From Streptococcus sanguinis (GTDB lineage: Bacteria; Bacillota; Bacilli; Lactobacillales; Streptococcaceae): DNA of 64,000 nucleotides. The stretch covers positions 558,001 to 622,000 of the forward strand of contig NZ_CP054570.1 in assembly GCF_013343115.1 (NCBI RefSeq), given 5' to 3'. Within the stretch, counting starts at the first letter, position 1. Every line of letters begins with the position of its first letter. The translations under genes were made by a program, and so were the position numbers. This document shows positions 45,147 through 55,644 of the stretch, piece by piece. The notes below the pieces were generated by a model. That model was given only the letters and a program-made list of their open reading frames with translations, ran no database searches and had not been told where the DNA came from.

Positions 45147-45419
45147 AGAAAAAGGAGTCTGAGATTTCATTTCAGGCTCCTTGTCGCATATAATAACTAA
45201 TAAAAAGATCGCTTTTTATAATCTTTGGAATTTCTTGATGGATATTTCAAAGGAATGTCAAATGAAGCTGAAATAGCTTTAATTACAATCTTACAAAAAT
45301 GTAAGATTTGTCTGTAAAATGAAAGATTAGGTTATGGAACGGTCAATATCTTTATTATAAAATGGTAGCAGAAGTCAAAAAGAGGTTGGAATACCAAACC
45401 TCTTCTGATTTTGAATTTT
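45147..45419. other. Gap with several small inverted repeats
   Basis: No gene is seen. It holds a weak hairpin after the cyclase gene (about 45157-45180), AAAAAG-ATCG-CTTTTT near 45203-45218, AATCTTAC-N6-GTAAGATT (45287-45308), and the gor terminator at 45380-45404. Confidence 0.6.
45376..45404 (-). terminator. gor terminator
   Basis: On the minus strand AGAGGTTTGG and CCAACCTCT form a stem with one bulge and a 4-nt loop, followed by TTTTTGA. Confidence 0.72.
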
Positions 45420-46769
45420 TTATCGCATGGTCACGAATTCTTCGGAGCCAGTCGGGTGAATAGCAACTGTAGCATCAAAGTCAGCCTTGGTAGCACCCAT
45501 CTTGATAGCAACAGCGAAACCTTGAATCATCTCGTCTACTCCGTAGCCAATGCCGTGCAGGCCAACGACCTTTTCATCCTCACCGGCAGTGATAAGCTTG
45601 AACTTGGCCTGTTGGCGGTGCTGGGTGACAGCTGAATACATGGATGTGAAGCTAGATGTGTAAACGTGAATATTTTCTGCTCCGTAAATCTTAACAGCCT
45701 CTACCTCAGTTAGGCCGACTGTTCCAATAGCGGGATGGGAGAAGACGACGGTTGGAATGGTTGAGTAGTCCATCTTAGCATTTGTTTTGCCATTGAAAAG
45801 ACGCTCAGACAGGGTTCGTCCAGCCTTGATAGCAACAGGAGTTAATTCTTTTTCACCTGTTACATCGCCGAGAGCATAGATACCTGGTACAACAGTGTTT
45901 TGATACTCATCTACAGCGATGAAGCCACGTTCATTGAGAGTGACGCCAGCTGCGTCTAGATTAAGGTCTTGAACGTTTGGCTTACGACCGATTGCCCAGA
46001 TAACATGCTGGGCTGTGTGACTGCTGCCATCTTCAAAGTAGAGCTTGAGCTGACCATCAGGCAGTTTTTCCAGCTTTTGTGGAATCTTATGGGTATGAAG
46101 CTGAAGTCCAGACTTTTCCATTTCTTGGAGCAAACCGTCAATCAGATAGCTGTCAAAGTTGCGTAGTGGTCGATCCTTACGGACAAAAAGGTCTGTTTTA
46201 ACTCCTAGAGCATGGAGCACGCCGGCTAGCTCAACTGCTATATAGCCTGCTCCGACAATGGCAACAGAGTCAGGTAACTCTTCCCAAGCGAAGACATCGT
46301 CGGAATTCTCTCCGTAGCCTGCGCCAGGGATCTTGGGGATAGCTGCATGAGCACCCGTCGCGATGACAATATGCTTGGCGCGAATAAGCTCACCGTTGAC
46401 TTGGACAGTGTTTGCATCCACAAAACGGGCACGGCCTTCGATCAGCTCAACCCCATTCCGCTTGAAGCTACCATCGTAAGATGAACGTGCTCGGTCAATA
46501 TAAGCTTCGCGATTTTTCCGAAGGGTAGCAAAATCAAAAGCTTGATTATCAGAGGTAAAGCCATAATCCGGTCCATAATGCTGGATAGCTTCAGCTATTT
46601 GAGCTCCGTACCACATAATCTTCTTTGGGACACAGCCGACATTGACACAGGTGCCACCCAGTTTCTTTTCTTCAATAACGGCAACCTTGGCACCATATTC
46701 GCCGGCTCGATTCATGGTAGCAATTCCCCCGCTGCCACCGCCAATAGCAATCATATCAAATTCTTTCAT
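45420..46769 (-). CDS. gor: Glutathione-disulfide reductase
   Basis: The 449-residue FAD flavoenzyme reduces oxidised glutathione with NADPH. The redox motif [13 protein letters not shown] has Cys41 and Cys46, with GIATMN just after the FAD motif GGGSGG and the C-terminal HPTGSEE near the end. The start is 46769, preceded by AAGGAG at an eleven-base spacing; a longer open frame to 46964 has no evident start. It pairs in function with the glutathione peroxidase at 55013-55489. No glutathione synthesis gene is visible here. Confidence 0.96.
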   Translation of the reverse strand: MKEFDMIAIGGGSGGIATMNRAGEYGAKVAVIEEKKLGGTCVNVGCVPKKIMWYGAQIAEAIQHYGPDYGFTSDNQAFDFATLRKNREAYIDRARSSYDGSFKRNGVELIEGRARFVDANTVQVNGELIRAKHIVIATGAHAAIPKIPGAGYGENSDDVFAWEELPDSVAIVGAGYIAVELAGVLHALGVKTDLFVRKDRPLRNFDSYLIDGLLQEMEKSGLQLHTHKIPQKLEKLPDGQLKLYFEDGSSHTAQHVIWAIGRKPNVQDLNLDAAGVTLNERGFIAVDEYQNTVVPGIYALGDVTGEKELTPVAIKAGRTLSERLFNGKTNAKMDYSTIPTVVFSHPAIGTVGLTEVEAVKIYGAENIHVYTSSFTSMYSAVTQHRQQAKFKLITAGEDEKVVGLHGIGYGVDEMIQGFAVAIKMGATKADFDATVAIHPTGSEEFVTMR

Positions 46770-46928
46770 CTTGTTAGAATCTCCTTCTATTATATGAGGT
46801 AATTGTACCTTTTTTAGCAGGTGAATGCAAAAATCTGCTACGGATTTAAGTGGAGTGACTATCTGAGATAAAATAGCAACCATTTGTGAAAAACTGTAAA
46901 TTTTTTTAGAAGAATTATGATAGCCTTG

Positions 46929-46959
46929 TGATATAATATAACAAAAGAAAATCGTTTTC
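46929..46959 (+). promoter_or_regulatory. Promoter and inverted repeat before the mac-like operon
   Basis: TGA plus TATAAT (46929-46937) is an extended -10. Just after it, GAAAA (46947-46951) and TTTTC (46955-46959) form an inverted repeat around TCG, whose minus-strand reading TGAAAACGAT is shared with the ccpA leader palindrome. Confidence 0.6.
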
Positions 46960-46978
46960 ATCAAGAGGAGGAAAAGAG

Positions 46979-48142
46979 ATGAAAAAGTTAAAGAAATGGC
47001 AATTATTTAGCATTATTGGAGCTACGATTGCAGTTGTTGCAGGAGCAATTCTCTTCATGTTTCTAAATGGAGGGAATCCTTCTGAGGCACCGATCGATAC
47101 GACTCCCTTAGTTCAAAAGGCCAAGGAAGGCTCAGTAGCTTCTTCAGTCTTGCTGACAGGAAATGTCACAGCCAGCAATGAGCAGTACATCTACTATGAC
47201 AGCACCAAAGGTGACTTGGAAAATGTACTGGTCAATGTTGGTGACCAAGTGACTGCCGGTCAAGCGTTGGTCACTTATAAAAGTGCAGAGGCTCAGGCTG
47301 CTTATGATGCGGCTGCTCGGGCGGTTAGCAAAGCCGATCGTCAATTGCATGACTTGCAAACCAATGGTGTGACTGTAAATACAACTGGTGATGAAGAAGC
47401 AGATGGGGCGTCTGAAGCTCAGGCTCAGCGTTCTGTGGAGTCTCAGGCAGCTGACCTGCGCGATGCTCGAGCTGATGCAGTTGATAATATGAACAAAGCA
47501 CAAGCTACTCTCAATGCCTTAACAGTGACCAGCACAGCAGATGGTACGGTCGTAGAAGTCAATCGCGATGTTTCAAAATCAACAACAGGTGCCACTCAAA
47601 CCTTGGTTCACATCGTCAGCAATGGGAATCTGCAGATTAAGGGTGAATTATCCGAATACAACCTGGCTAACTTGTCTGTCGGTCAAGAAGTGACCATTAC
47701 ATCAAAGGTTTACCCAGACAAGAAATGGACTGGTAAAATCAGCTACATTTCCAACTATCCGAAAGACGGCCAGCAGGCAGCAGCTCAGCCATCTGGAACA
47801 GGTGGCAGCGGAACAGCTTCAGGTTCTAAATATCCATTTACAATTGACATTACCAGTGAGATTGGTGAGCTCAAGCAAGGTTTCTCTGTCAACATTGAAG
47901 TTAAAAACAATACTCAGGGACTCATTGTACCAGTCAGCAGTGTGGTAATGGACGGAGATAAAAACTATGTTTGGGTTCTGGAAAAAGGAGTTGCTAAGAA
48001 GACAGAAGTAACGCTCGGAAATGCTGATGCTGAAAATCAAGAAATCTCATCTGGTTTGACAAAGGATAGTAAAGTTATCATCAATCCGACAGATAGCTTG
48101 AAAGACGGTCAAGAGGTGAAATCTTATGAAGAAGCTAATTGA
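46979..48142 (+). CDS. MacA-like membrane-fusion (adaptor) protein
   Basis: The 387-residue protein has an N-terminal membrane segment (about 9-30), a lipoyl/barrel-sandwich segment ([16 protein letters not shown]), a coiled-coil region (about 100-175) and beta-barrel domains, matching the HlyD/MacA adaptor family. In streptococci, adaptor, ATPase and FtsX-type permease form a MacAB-like system (Spr0693-0695 in pneumococcus) linked to antimicrobial-peptide resistance. The next gene's ATG overlaps its end by 17 bp. Confidence 0.92.
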   Translation: MKKLKKWQLFSIIGATIAVVAGAILFMFLNGGNPSEAPIDTTPLVQKAKEGSVASSVLLTGNVTASNEQYIYYDSTKGDLENVLVNVGDQVTAGQALVTYKSAEAQAAYDAAARAVSKADRQLHDLQTNGVTVNTTGDEEADGASEAQAQRSVESQAADLRDARADAVDNMNKAQATLNALTVTSTADGTVVEVNRDVSKSTTGATQTLVHIVSNGNLQIKGELSEYNLANLSVGQEVTITSKVYPDKKWTGKISYISNYPKDGQQAAAQPSGTGGSGTASGSKYPFTIDITSEIGELKQGFSVNIEVKNNTQGLIVPVSSVVMDGDKNYVWVLEKGVAKKTEVTLGNADAENQEISSGLTKDSKVIINPTDSLKDGQEVKSYEEAN

Positions 48143-48824
48143 GTTAAAAAATATTAATAAAAGCTATCGCAATGGAGACCAGGAACTGCAGGTATTAAAA
48201 GACATCAGTCTGGAGGTTGAAGAGGGCGAGTTTGTTGCCATCATGGGACCGTCTGGATCTGGTAAGTCTACTCTGATGAATATCATTGGGATGCTGGATC
48301 GTCCGACCACTGGTGAATATCATCTAGGAAGCGAAGAAGTCGCTAAGCTAGGTGATAAGAAGCTGGCCAAGGTTCGAAATAAGCAAATCGGCTTTGTCTT
48401 CCAGCAGTTCTTTCTCTTGTCTAAGCTTAATGCCTTGCAAAATGTGGAACTGCCCTTGATTTATGCAGGTGTCGGTCAATCTAAACGTAAGTCTTTGGCT
48501 GAGCAGTTTCTGACCAAGGTGGAGCTGGACACGCGGATGCATCATCTGCCTTCAGAGCTTTCCGGAGGACAGAAGCAGCGGGTAGCCATTGCGCGTGCTT
48601 TGGTCAATAATCCCTCTCTGATTCTGGCTGACGAACCGACGGGGGCCTTGGATACCAAGACTGGTGAGCAGATTATGGAGCTCTTAACTGAGCTCAATCG
48701 AGAAGGGAAAACCATTATCATGGTAACTCACGAGCCTGAGATTGCGGCCTATGCTAAACGACAGATTGTCATTCGTGACGGTGTCATCTCATCTGATAGC
48801 ACTAAGGAAGGAGGACTAGTCTAA
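48126..48824 (+). CDS. MacB-like ABC transporter ATP-binding protein
   Basis: The 232-residue ATPase has Walker A GPSGSGKST (about 41-49), the signature LSGGQKQR and Walker B LILADEP. It is of the LolD/MacB type found with adaptor and FtsX permeases. AGAGGTG precedes its start inside the adaptor gene, and its stop shares a base with the permease ATG. Confidence 0.94.
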   Translation: MKKLIELKNINKSYRNGDQELQVLKDISLEVEEGEFVAIMGPSGSGKSTLMNIIGMLDRPTTGEYHLGSEEVAKLGDKKLAKVRNKQIGFVFQQFFLLSKLNALQNVELPLIYAGVGQSKRKSLAEQFLTKVELDTRMHHLPSELSGGQKQRVAIARALVNNPSLILADEPTGALDTKTGEQIMELLTELNREGKTIIMVTHEPEIAAYAKRQIVIRDGVISSDSTKEGGLV

Positions 48825-50092
48825 TGCAAAACTGGAAATTTGCCATTAGTTCCATTCTTGGACACAAGATGCGGTCTTTCCTGACTATGATTGGGATTAT
48901 CATCGGAGTAGCTTCGGTTGTGGTTATCATGGCCTTAGGAGATTCTATTACCCGGCGGGTCAATGAGAGTTTTACCAAAAGTCAGAAAAATATGCGTCTT
49001 GTCTTTTCTCCTAAAAAGAGCAAGGACGGCTCCTACACACAAACGGCTGATCTTTATTCAGTAAATGTAGAAGATGAAAGCGAAGAAGTGGTGGAACCAC
49101 CCAAGGCCCAGGAAGCATGGGTTAAGGAATTGACCCATATCAAGGGAGTGGATGGTTATTATGTGACCAACTCTGCTATGGAAACCTTTAGCTACGAAAA
49201 TAAGCAGGCTGAGCGAGTCAACTTTGTCGGTGCAAACATGACCTATATTCAGGTGAAAAAATACAAAATCATTGCTGGTCGTGCTTTGAGACAGCAAGAC
49301 TATCAAGGCTTTGCCAGTGTTGTGCTGCTGGACGAAGATCTGGCTGCGACCCTCTTTTCTTCCGCTGAAGAAGCCATCAATAAAATTGTGACAGTAGGTG
49401 CAAGTAACTATCGGGTGATTGGGGTTTATAGAGATCCTGAAACTGCTGCTGCATCTGGCTCCATGCAGGTCTATGGTGGCAATGCCATTACGACCAATAC
49501 TCTCATAGCTGCTAACTTTGGAGTAGATGAGATTTCAGAGATTGTTCTTCGAGTGAATGATACAAGCTTGGTTCCAGAACTTGGCCCTAAGGTTGCCAAG
49601 AAATTAACAGAAATAGCTGGTCTCCAACAGGGAGAATATCAAGTGACAGATGATAGTGCCCTCTATCAGGAAGTGCAAAATATTTATGGTGCCATGACAG
49701 GTGTTATCGGAGCCATTGCCGGAATCTCTCTCTTTGTTGGTGGTATCGGCGTTATGAATATCATGTTGGTATCTGTCACTGAGCGAACTCGTGAAATCGG
49801 TCTGCGAAAAGCTCTGGGAGCAACACGTGGCAACATACTGATGCAATTTTTGATTGAGTCTATGATTTTGACACTGATTGGTGGTTTGATTGGACTGCTT
49901 CTAGCGGCAGGACTTGCGTCTGTACTAGGCTCAGCCATGAGTCAAATGCTGGAAGGAACACCAGTGACAGTATCACTCACAGTCAGCATCATTAGTCTTC
50001 TCTTCTCAGCGACTATCGGTGTTCTCTTCGGAATCCTGCCGGCCAATAAAGCCTCTAAACTGGATCCAATTGAAGCACTGAGATATGAATAA
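48824..50092 (+). CDS. MacB-like FtsX-domain ABC permease
   Basis: The 422-residue protein has one N-terminal membrane helix (about 17-40), a large extracellular region (45-275) and three C-terminal helices with the FtsX/MacB core (VGGIGVMNIMLVSVTERTRE, IGLRKALGATRG). With the adaptor and ATPase it probably forms an export or mechanotransmission complex in the envelope. It is the last gene of the operon and its stop is followed by a terminator. Confidence 0.92.
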   Translation: MQNWKFAISSILGHKMRSFLTMIGIIIGVASVVVIMALGDSITRRVNESFTKSQKNMRLVFSPKKSKDGSYTQTADLYSVNVEDESEEVVEPPKAQEAWVKELTHIKGVDGYYVTNSAMETFSYENKQAERVNFVGANMTYIQVKKYKIIAGRALRQQDYQGFASVVLLDEDLAATLFSSAEEAINKIVTVGASNYRVIGVYRDPETAAASGSMQVYGGNAITTNTLIAANFGVDEISEIVLRVNDTSLVPELGPKVAKKLTEIAGLQQGEYQVTDDSALYQEVQNIYGAMTGVIGAIAGISLFVGGIGVMNIMLVSVTERTREIGLRKALGATRGNILMQFLIESMILTLIGGLIGLLLAAGLASVLGSAMSQMLEGTPVTVSLTVSIISLLFSATIGVLFGILPANKASKLDPIEALRYE

Positions 50093-50098
50093 TACAAC

Positions 50099-50124
50099 AA
50101 AAGTCTGGGAAACCAGACTTTTTT
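50099..50124 (+). terminator. Terminator of the mac-like operon
   Basis: AAAAGTCTGG (50099-50108) pairs with CCAGACTTTT (50113-50122) around GAAA, followed by T residues. Confidence 0.88.
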
Positions 50125-50133
50125 GTGATGTAA

Positions 50134-50161
50134 AAATCCTGCTGGAATTTCAGCAGGATTT
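50134..50161 (-). terminator. lysS terminator
   Basis: AAATCCTGCTG (50134-50144) and CAGCAGGATTT (50151-50161) form a perfect 11-bp stem. On the minus strand it is followed by T residues. Confidence 0.82.
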
Positions 50162-50189
50162 GTTTTCTTAATATCCTATAAAATACAGA

Positions 50190-51701
<1,512 letters not shown>

Positions 51702-51780
51702 CTACCTATTTTATCACAAAAGATAGGGAAATTCATCTATATTTGGCTATAAAGTAAGAAAAAAAGCTAGAAATCCAGCC

Positions 51781-52416
51781 TTAATTTTCTGCTTTTTCAA
51801 CTAAATAATCCGTATTATTCCAAGTGAACAGCTCAAAATTCTCAAAGTCTTCTGTTTCAAGGATGGTGATACTGGCATTGGTCAGACCGCCATTCTTGCG
51901 CAGGAGAGGTGTGTCATAGCCCAGCATGGTTCGAATGCTGGCGGTTAAGTTGGCTCCGTGCCCGACAATGAGCACTTGTTCGTAGTTCTTGTCCTTTAAG
52001 GTCTTGATAAAGGAAATGGTCCGGTGGGTCGTATGGTAGACTGACTCAGCGTCAAAAAAAGTATGATTGAATTGCGAAAGGTTGTGGCGGAAGGCAGTCA
52101 TCTGGTGCGGATAGATGGCTTCAATGGTAGAGATTCTTGCGCCTTCCAGTTTTCCCAACTGCCATTCTCGCAGTTCAGGTACTGATACGATTTCAGTCGG
52201 AAACTGGCTTTCTTCTTGAATAATCTCAGCAGAGCGAACGGCGCGTGGGAGGTCGCTGCTGAAAATTTTTCCAAATTGTGTCTGAGCCAGATGTTTTCCT
52301 AGGGTATGCAGTTCTTCAATGGCGGTTGGCAGCAGTGGCGAATCACCGCCGGCTCCCTGAAAGCGGCCTTCCTGATTCCATTCCGTTCTTCCGTGTCGGA
52401 CAAAATATAATTTCAT
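51781..52416 (-). CDS. Histidine phosphatase family protein
   Basis: The 211-residue protein has the phosphoglycerate-mutase-type active site FVRHGRTEWN with the phospho-accepting His near residue 8 and a second His in VGHGAN. The substrate is unassigned; many members act on sugar phosphates. The ribosome-binding site is weak. It follows ybaK by about 60 nt and may be co-transcribed. Confidence 0.88.
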   Translation of the reverse strand: MKLYFVRHGRTEWNQEGRFQGAGGDSPLLPTAIEELHTLGKHLAQTQFGKIFSSDLPRAVRSAEIIQEESQFPTEIVSVPELREWQLGKLEGARISTIEAIYPHQMTAFRHNLSQFNHTFFDAESVYHTTHRTISFIKTLKDKNYEQVLIVGHGANLTASIRTMLGYDTPLLRKNGGLTNASITILETEDFENFELFTWNNTDYLVEKAEN

Positions 52417-52478
52417 AGTGGTTGATTGTTTCTTTCTTGTTAGAGTTTATTGAGAATATTAGGTGCAGTGTTGAAGAA

Positions 52479-52964
52479 TTATGAGCCAGGATTTTCCTTG
52501 AGGTCTGCAAAGTCAGCTTGAACAAAATCTGCTAAATCTTGAGCTTTGATTTCGATACTGCGGCCGACTTCGCCGGCAGAAACGATGATGCTATCTCGCT
52601 CTAGAGCTGACTGGTCGATATAGATTGGAAAGTTGTGCTTTTGCCGGATACCGACAGGATTGTTGGCTCCGTGGATATAGCCCGTTGTCTTTTCCAAGTT
52701 TTTCTGAGGAATCATGCTGACTTTTTTATTGCCGGAAATCTTGGCCATTTTCTTTTCAGATAGATGCTCTGTGATTGGCAGGATACCGATTAGTGTGCCA
52801 GTCTTGTCTCCTGTCAAGGCCAAGGTTTTATAAATCTGCGAACGGTCCAAACCATCGACTGGCTGTTCTGCTAAGGCATTTAGCTGCAGACCTCGATGTT
52901 CAATCTTAGCCTTGCTTAAAATTTGCTCGACCAGTGTTTTTTTGATTTTTGTTTTTTTAGCCAT
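52479..52964 (-). CDS. ybaK: YbaK/EbsC-type Cys-tRNA(Pro) deacylase
   Basis: The 161-residue protein has the YbaK fold with HGANNPVGIRQKHNFPIYID near residues 95-114. The family removes cysteine wrongly attached to tRNA-Pro. It starts inside the end of the DUF368 gene (8-bp overlap) and is followed by the histidine phosphatase gene. Confidence 0.9.
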   Translation of the reverse strand: MAKKTKIKKTLVEQILSKAKIEHRGLQLNALAEQPVDGLDRSQIYKTLALTGDKTGTLIGILPITEHLSEKKMAKISGNKKVSMIPQKNLEKTTGYIHGANNPVGIRQKHNFPIYIDQSALERDSIIVSAGEVGRSIEIKAQDLADFVQADFADLKENPGS

Positions 52965-53805
52965 TAGTGTATCTCTCTTCTAATTGTGACATCCAGAGTC
53001 CCAGCCAGGTTCCCAGGCCGAAGAAAAAGGCTGCAAGGACAAGTGTCAATATAGAAACTCCATGATAGCTAATGCTTTCACTGTTTCCTGCTTGTGGCAC
53101 TACAATGAGAAGTGTACTGGATAGAACAATACCAATGATAAAGTGATAGACACGAGAGTAGTAGTTTTTCAAAATATGATCCATGAGCTTAGAGAATAGA
53201 ATCAGTGCTAAGGCGCCTCCGATTCCGATAGGAAAAAAGGTTCCCAATAGATCCAGTTTGCGAAAGCCATTCAGCATAGGGGCATAGAGTCCTAAAATCA
53301 GGAGAAGGTTGGACGGACTGAGTCCGGGAATTAAAATGCCCAGTGCAATCAAGGCTCCTGCTAAGATAAAAGAGAGGAAGTTGGCTGGCAAGGTGCCGAC
53401 CATCCCATTTAGGGAATAAAGAAAGATTCCTGAAAGGATGAGGCTGACCCAGAAAACGAGAATATCAATCCGATCACGCTCACTTTTAGCGATAGACTCT
53501 TTAATGAGGCTGGGAACAGTTCCGATAATGGCTCCGGCAAATCCCCAGAGGACAATCACTTTGTAGTTGTCCAGCAGCAGATTGACAGGATAGGAGAAAG
53601 CGGCAATTCCTAAAATCATTCCGATTCCAACTGGTATGAAATAGAGAACATTTTCGACGAAGTTTTCTTTTAAATGTGCTAAAAAATGAATCAGGCGCTC
53701 GTAAATACCTAAGATAGCTGCTAAAACACCGCCTGAAACTCCTGGCAAAATAAAGCCAAGTGCAATGACCATTCCTTTGAAAATTCTATTCAACCAAGAA
53801 ATCAT
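52957..53805 (-). CDS. DUF368 membrane protein
   Basis: The 282-residue protein has about eight or nine membrane segments and the DUF368 motifs FILPGVSGGVLA and LIPGLSPSNLLLILGLY. Recent literature links DUF368 proteins to flipping of undecaprenyl phosphate across the membrane, which would tie it to cell-wall synthesis. The start at 53805 follows AAGGAAA; an ATG at 53829 lies ten bases after a TATAAT box. It overlaps ybaK. Confidence 0.85.
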   Translation of the reverse strand: MISWLNRIFKGMVIALGFILPGVSGGVLAAILGIYERLIHFLAHLKENFVENVLYFIPVGIGMILGIAAFSYPVNLLLDNYKVIVLWGFAGAIIGTVPSLIKESIAKSERDRIDILVFWVSLILSGIFLYSLNGMVGTLPANFLSFILAGALIALGILIPGLSPSNLLLILGLYAPMLNGFRKLDLLGTFFPIGIGGALALILFSKLMDHILKNYYSRVYHFIIGIVLSSTLLIVVPQAGNSESISYHGVSILTLVLAAFFFGLGTWLGLWMSQLEERYTNG

Positions 53806-53839
53806 TGTATTTTCCTTTTCTAATTTCATTTATCAAATC

Positions 53840-53845
53840 ATTATA
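53840..53845 (-). promoter_or_regulatory. -10 box of the DUF368-ybaK operon
   Basis: A minus-strand TATAAT at 53840-53845 lies ten bases upstream of a first in-frame ATG at 53829 and about 34 bases before the SD-preceded start at 53805. Confidence 0.55.
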
Positions 53846-53904
53846 TCATAAAATATAGGCTTTATTAAGAGGAAACGACTGGAAATTTCCTATTTTATGA
53901 CAAT

Positions 53905-53942
53905 AAAAAACGACAGCAGTCTTTGAGACTTGAGCTGTCGTT
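53905..53942 (-). terminator. Terminator of the GH25 gene
   Basis: On the minus strand AACGACAGC and GCTGTCGTT (plus 53934-53942 and 53909-53917) form a stem with nested smaller pairing, then a T run. Confidence 0.8.
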
Positions 53943-53947
53943 CTGAG

Positions 53948-54805
53948 CTATTGACTTTCTTTAGGAACTGTAAATAGCTTTTGATAAGTAGCTGTCTGGT
54001 CTTTCAAGGTTGACAGCTGGTTCAAATCAAGATAATGGGAGAAACCAGTCAGCTGACCTTGTGATGTGTACTGATGCAAGTCGTAATCTTGCTCAGTATT
54101 TGGTGCGGCATTGTAGTAGCCGTCGTCATTACCATAAGTCGGAATCCAAATTGCTGTGAACTTATCGGTAGAGATGCTATGCTCTTCCATAAAATAAGTT
54201 CCAATATAGATACCAATATTTTTAACACCAAGTGACTCTAGCTTGGCTCGGAAAGCCTCAACTCCCGCATTCATGTCAGACATGGTCTTTTCTTCGACGT
54301 CTAGCCAATAATAGGTTGGATGGTACTTGGCAGAAGCCTTGTAGAAACTTTCAGCTTCTTTTTCCATTTCCTTTTTGCTATTGGCGGCCACATAGGCATA
54401 GACAGCAACAGGGATGTTACGCTTTTGAAATTCTTTGATATGTCTTTCATAAGACTTGTCCAGACCATTCAGATGGGTTGCTGCGTTTTCTTTTTTTGCC
54501 TGCGCTCCACTATGAACACGGACAATTACTCCTGAAACATTCTGTGCGAGTAAGTCGTAATTAATCTCACTTGGCAGTTGCCAGCCAGAAATGTCAATGA
54601 TTGGTCTGGAAATAAACTCTTCATCTAAGGACGAATCGTCAGATGTTTCCTCTTTTTTTGAGGAACTTGGAGTCTGTTTAGTTTGTGAAATTTTTGCCTG
54701 TGCTTGCTTTTCCTGAGAGTCAGTAATTTGCTTGCTTATCAAAATAAAAGCGATAAAAGAAGCAAAGAAAATTAGGATTGCAAGCGGTTTAATCCTCTTC
54801 CTCAT
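53948..54805 (-). CDS. GH25-family lysozyme (N-acetylmuramidase)
   Basis: The 285-residue protein has an N-terminal membrane anchor (about 8-27), a Ser/Lys-rich linker (28-65) and a GH25 catalytic domain with PIIDISGWQ and YYWLDVEE, whose Asp and Glu are the expected catalytic acids. It should act on the outer side of the membrane, cleaving peptidoglycan between MurNAc and GlcNAc. No Shine-Dalgarno precedes the ATG; a -10 box ends eight bases upstream. Confidence 0.9.
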   Translation of the reverse strand: MRKRIKPLAILIFFASFIAFILISKQITDSQEKQAQAKISQTKQTPSSSKKEETSDDSSLDEEFISRPIIDISGWQLPSEINYDLLAQNVSGVIVRVHSGAQAKKENAATHLNGLDKSYERHIKEFQKRNIPVAVYAYVAANSKKEMEKEAESFYKASAKYHPTYYWLDVEEKTMSDMNAGVEAFRAKLESLGVKNIGIYIGTYFMEEHSISTDKFTAIWIPTYGNDDGYYNAAPNTEQDYDLHQYTSQGQLTGFSHYLDLNQLSTLKDQTATYQKLFTVPKESQ

Positions 54806-54813
54806 ACTGGTTT

Positions 54814-54842
54814 ATTTTAACTTAAAACAAATAAAAAAGCAA
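54814..54842 (-). promoter_or_regulatory. Promoter eight bases before the GH25 start
   Basis: On the minus strand -35 TTGCTT (54837-54842) and -10 TAAAAT (54814-54819) are 17 nt apart, with eight bases between the -10 and the ATG. A leaderless message is predicted. Confidence 0.55.
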
Positions 54843-54903
54843 AAAATATCCCCATAATTGATAGAAAATGAATAAAATGTAATATAATTGAAATATTATA
54901 AAG

Positions 54904-54945
54904 CAAAAACAAGACGCTTTGAAAGCTCAAAATGTCTTGTTTTTT
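54904..54945. terminator. Terminator between the glutathione peroxidase and GH25 genes
   Basis: AAACAAGAC and GTCTTGTTT enclose an 18-nt stretch with inner GCTTT-GA-AAGC pairing. T tracts flank both sides, so it can act on the peroxidase transcript and possibly in reverse. Confidence 0.75.
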
Positions 54946-55012
54946 TAAGAGATTAGCGAAGCTGTGGACGGTGAGTTGCCGTTGGATAAATCATTTTGCT
55001 TTTTCTTACCTT

Positions 55013-55489
55013 TTATAATAGCTTTTGAATGAGCTCTTCAATCTTTTTGGGAGATGTTTGTGGAGAGAAGCGTTTGACAACTTTGCCATCTCGGCTGACC
55101 AGAAACTTTGTGAAATTCCATTTGATCTTTTCACCCAGAAGACCGCCCTTTTCTTTTTTGAGCCAGTCAAAGAGTGGAGCAGTATGAGGGCCGTTGACAT
55201 CAATCTTAGCAAATCGGGGAAAGGTCGTTCCGTAGTTAAGGCTGCAAAAGCTGTTGATTTCTGCAGCGTCTCCAGGTGCCTGCTGGCCAAACTGATTGCA
55301 GGGGAAATCCAGGATTTCAAATCCGTCTTTCTGATAGCGCTCATAGAGTTCCTGCAGTTCTTGATACTGAGGAGTGAAGCCGCAGCCGGTCGCTGTATTT
55401 ACAATCAGCAGAATCTTTCCTTTATAATCACTCATTTTTTGCAGACTTCCGTCTTGTTTTTGGATTTCGATATCATAAATGTCTGTCAT
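55013..55489 (-). CDS. Glutathione peroxidase (cysteine type)
   Basis: The 158-residue enzyme has the catalytic cysteine Cys36 (TATGCGFTPQ), the conserved FPCNQFGQQ and the tryptophan motif KWNFTKFLV. Bacterial Cys-type enzymes reduce peroxides, using glutathione or thioredoxin. GGAGGAG lies upstream of the start. Glutathione reductase is also encoded in this window, so a glutathione cycle is plausible. Confidence 0.93.
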   Translation of the reverse strand: MTDIYDIEIQKQDGSLQKMSDYKGKILLIVNTATGCGFTPQYQELQELYERYQKDGFEILDFPCNQFGQQAPGDAAEINSFCSLNYGTTFPRFAKIDVNGPHTAPLFDWLKKEKGGLLGEKIKWNFTKFLVSRDGKVVKRFSPQTSPKKIEELIQKLL

Positions 55490-55601
55490 GTTCTCCTCCT
55501 TTGTTTGCTTCCTATCTTATCACAATTTTATGTAAAAAGAGAGAAAGCAAGTCCTTATTATTCCAGTCTCTGTACTAATGCTTTTTTTTCAATCCAAAAG
55601 G

Positions 55602-55610
55602 TGGTATAAT
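55602..55610 (+). promoter_or_regulatory. Extended -10 promoter of ftsW
   Basis: TGG plus TATAAT (55602-55610) lies about 35 bases before the ftsW start at 55645. Confidence 0.65.
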
Positions 55611-55644
55611 GAGAATTGAATTTTTAGAAGTTTAATGGTGAAAT

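Noticed and set aside
45301..45321. WalR-type TGTAAG and TGTAAA direct repeat
   Set aside because: The spacing is seven bases instead of the five expected for WalR sites.
55025..55609. 194-residue plus-strand frame over the glutathione peroxidase
   Set aside because: It is antisense to an intact enzyme with catalytic motifs.
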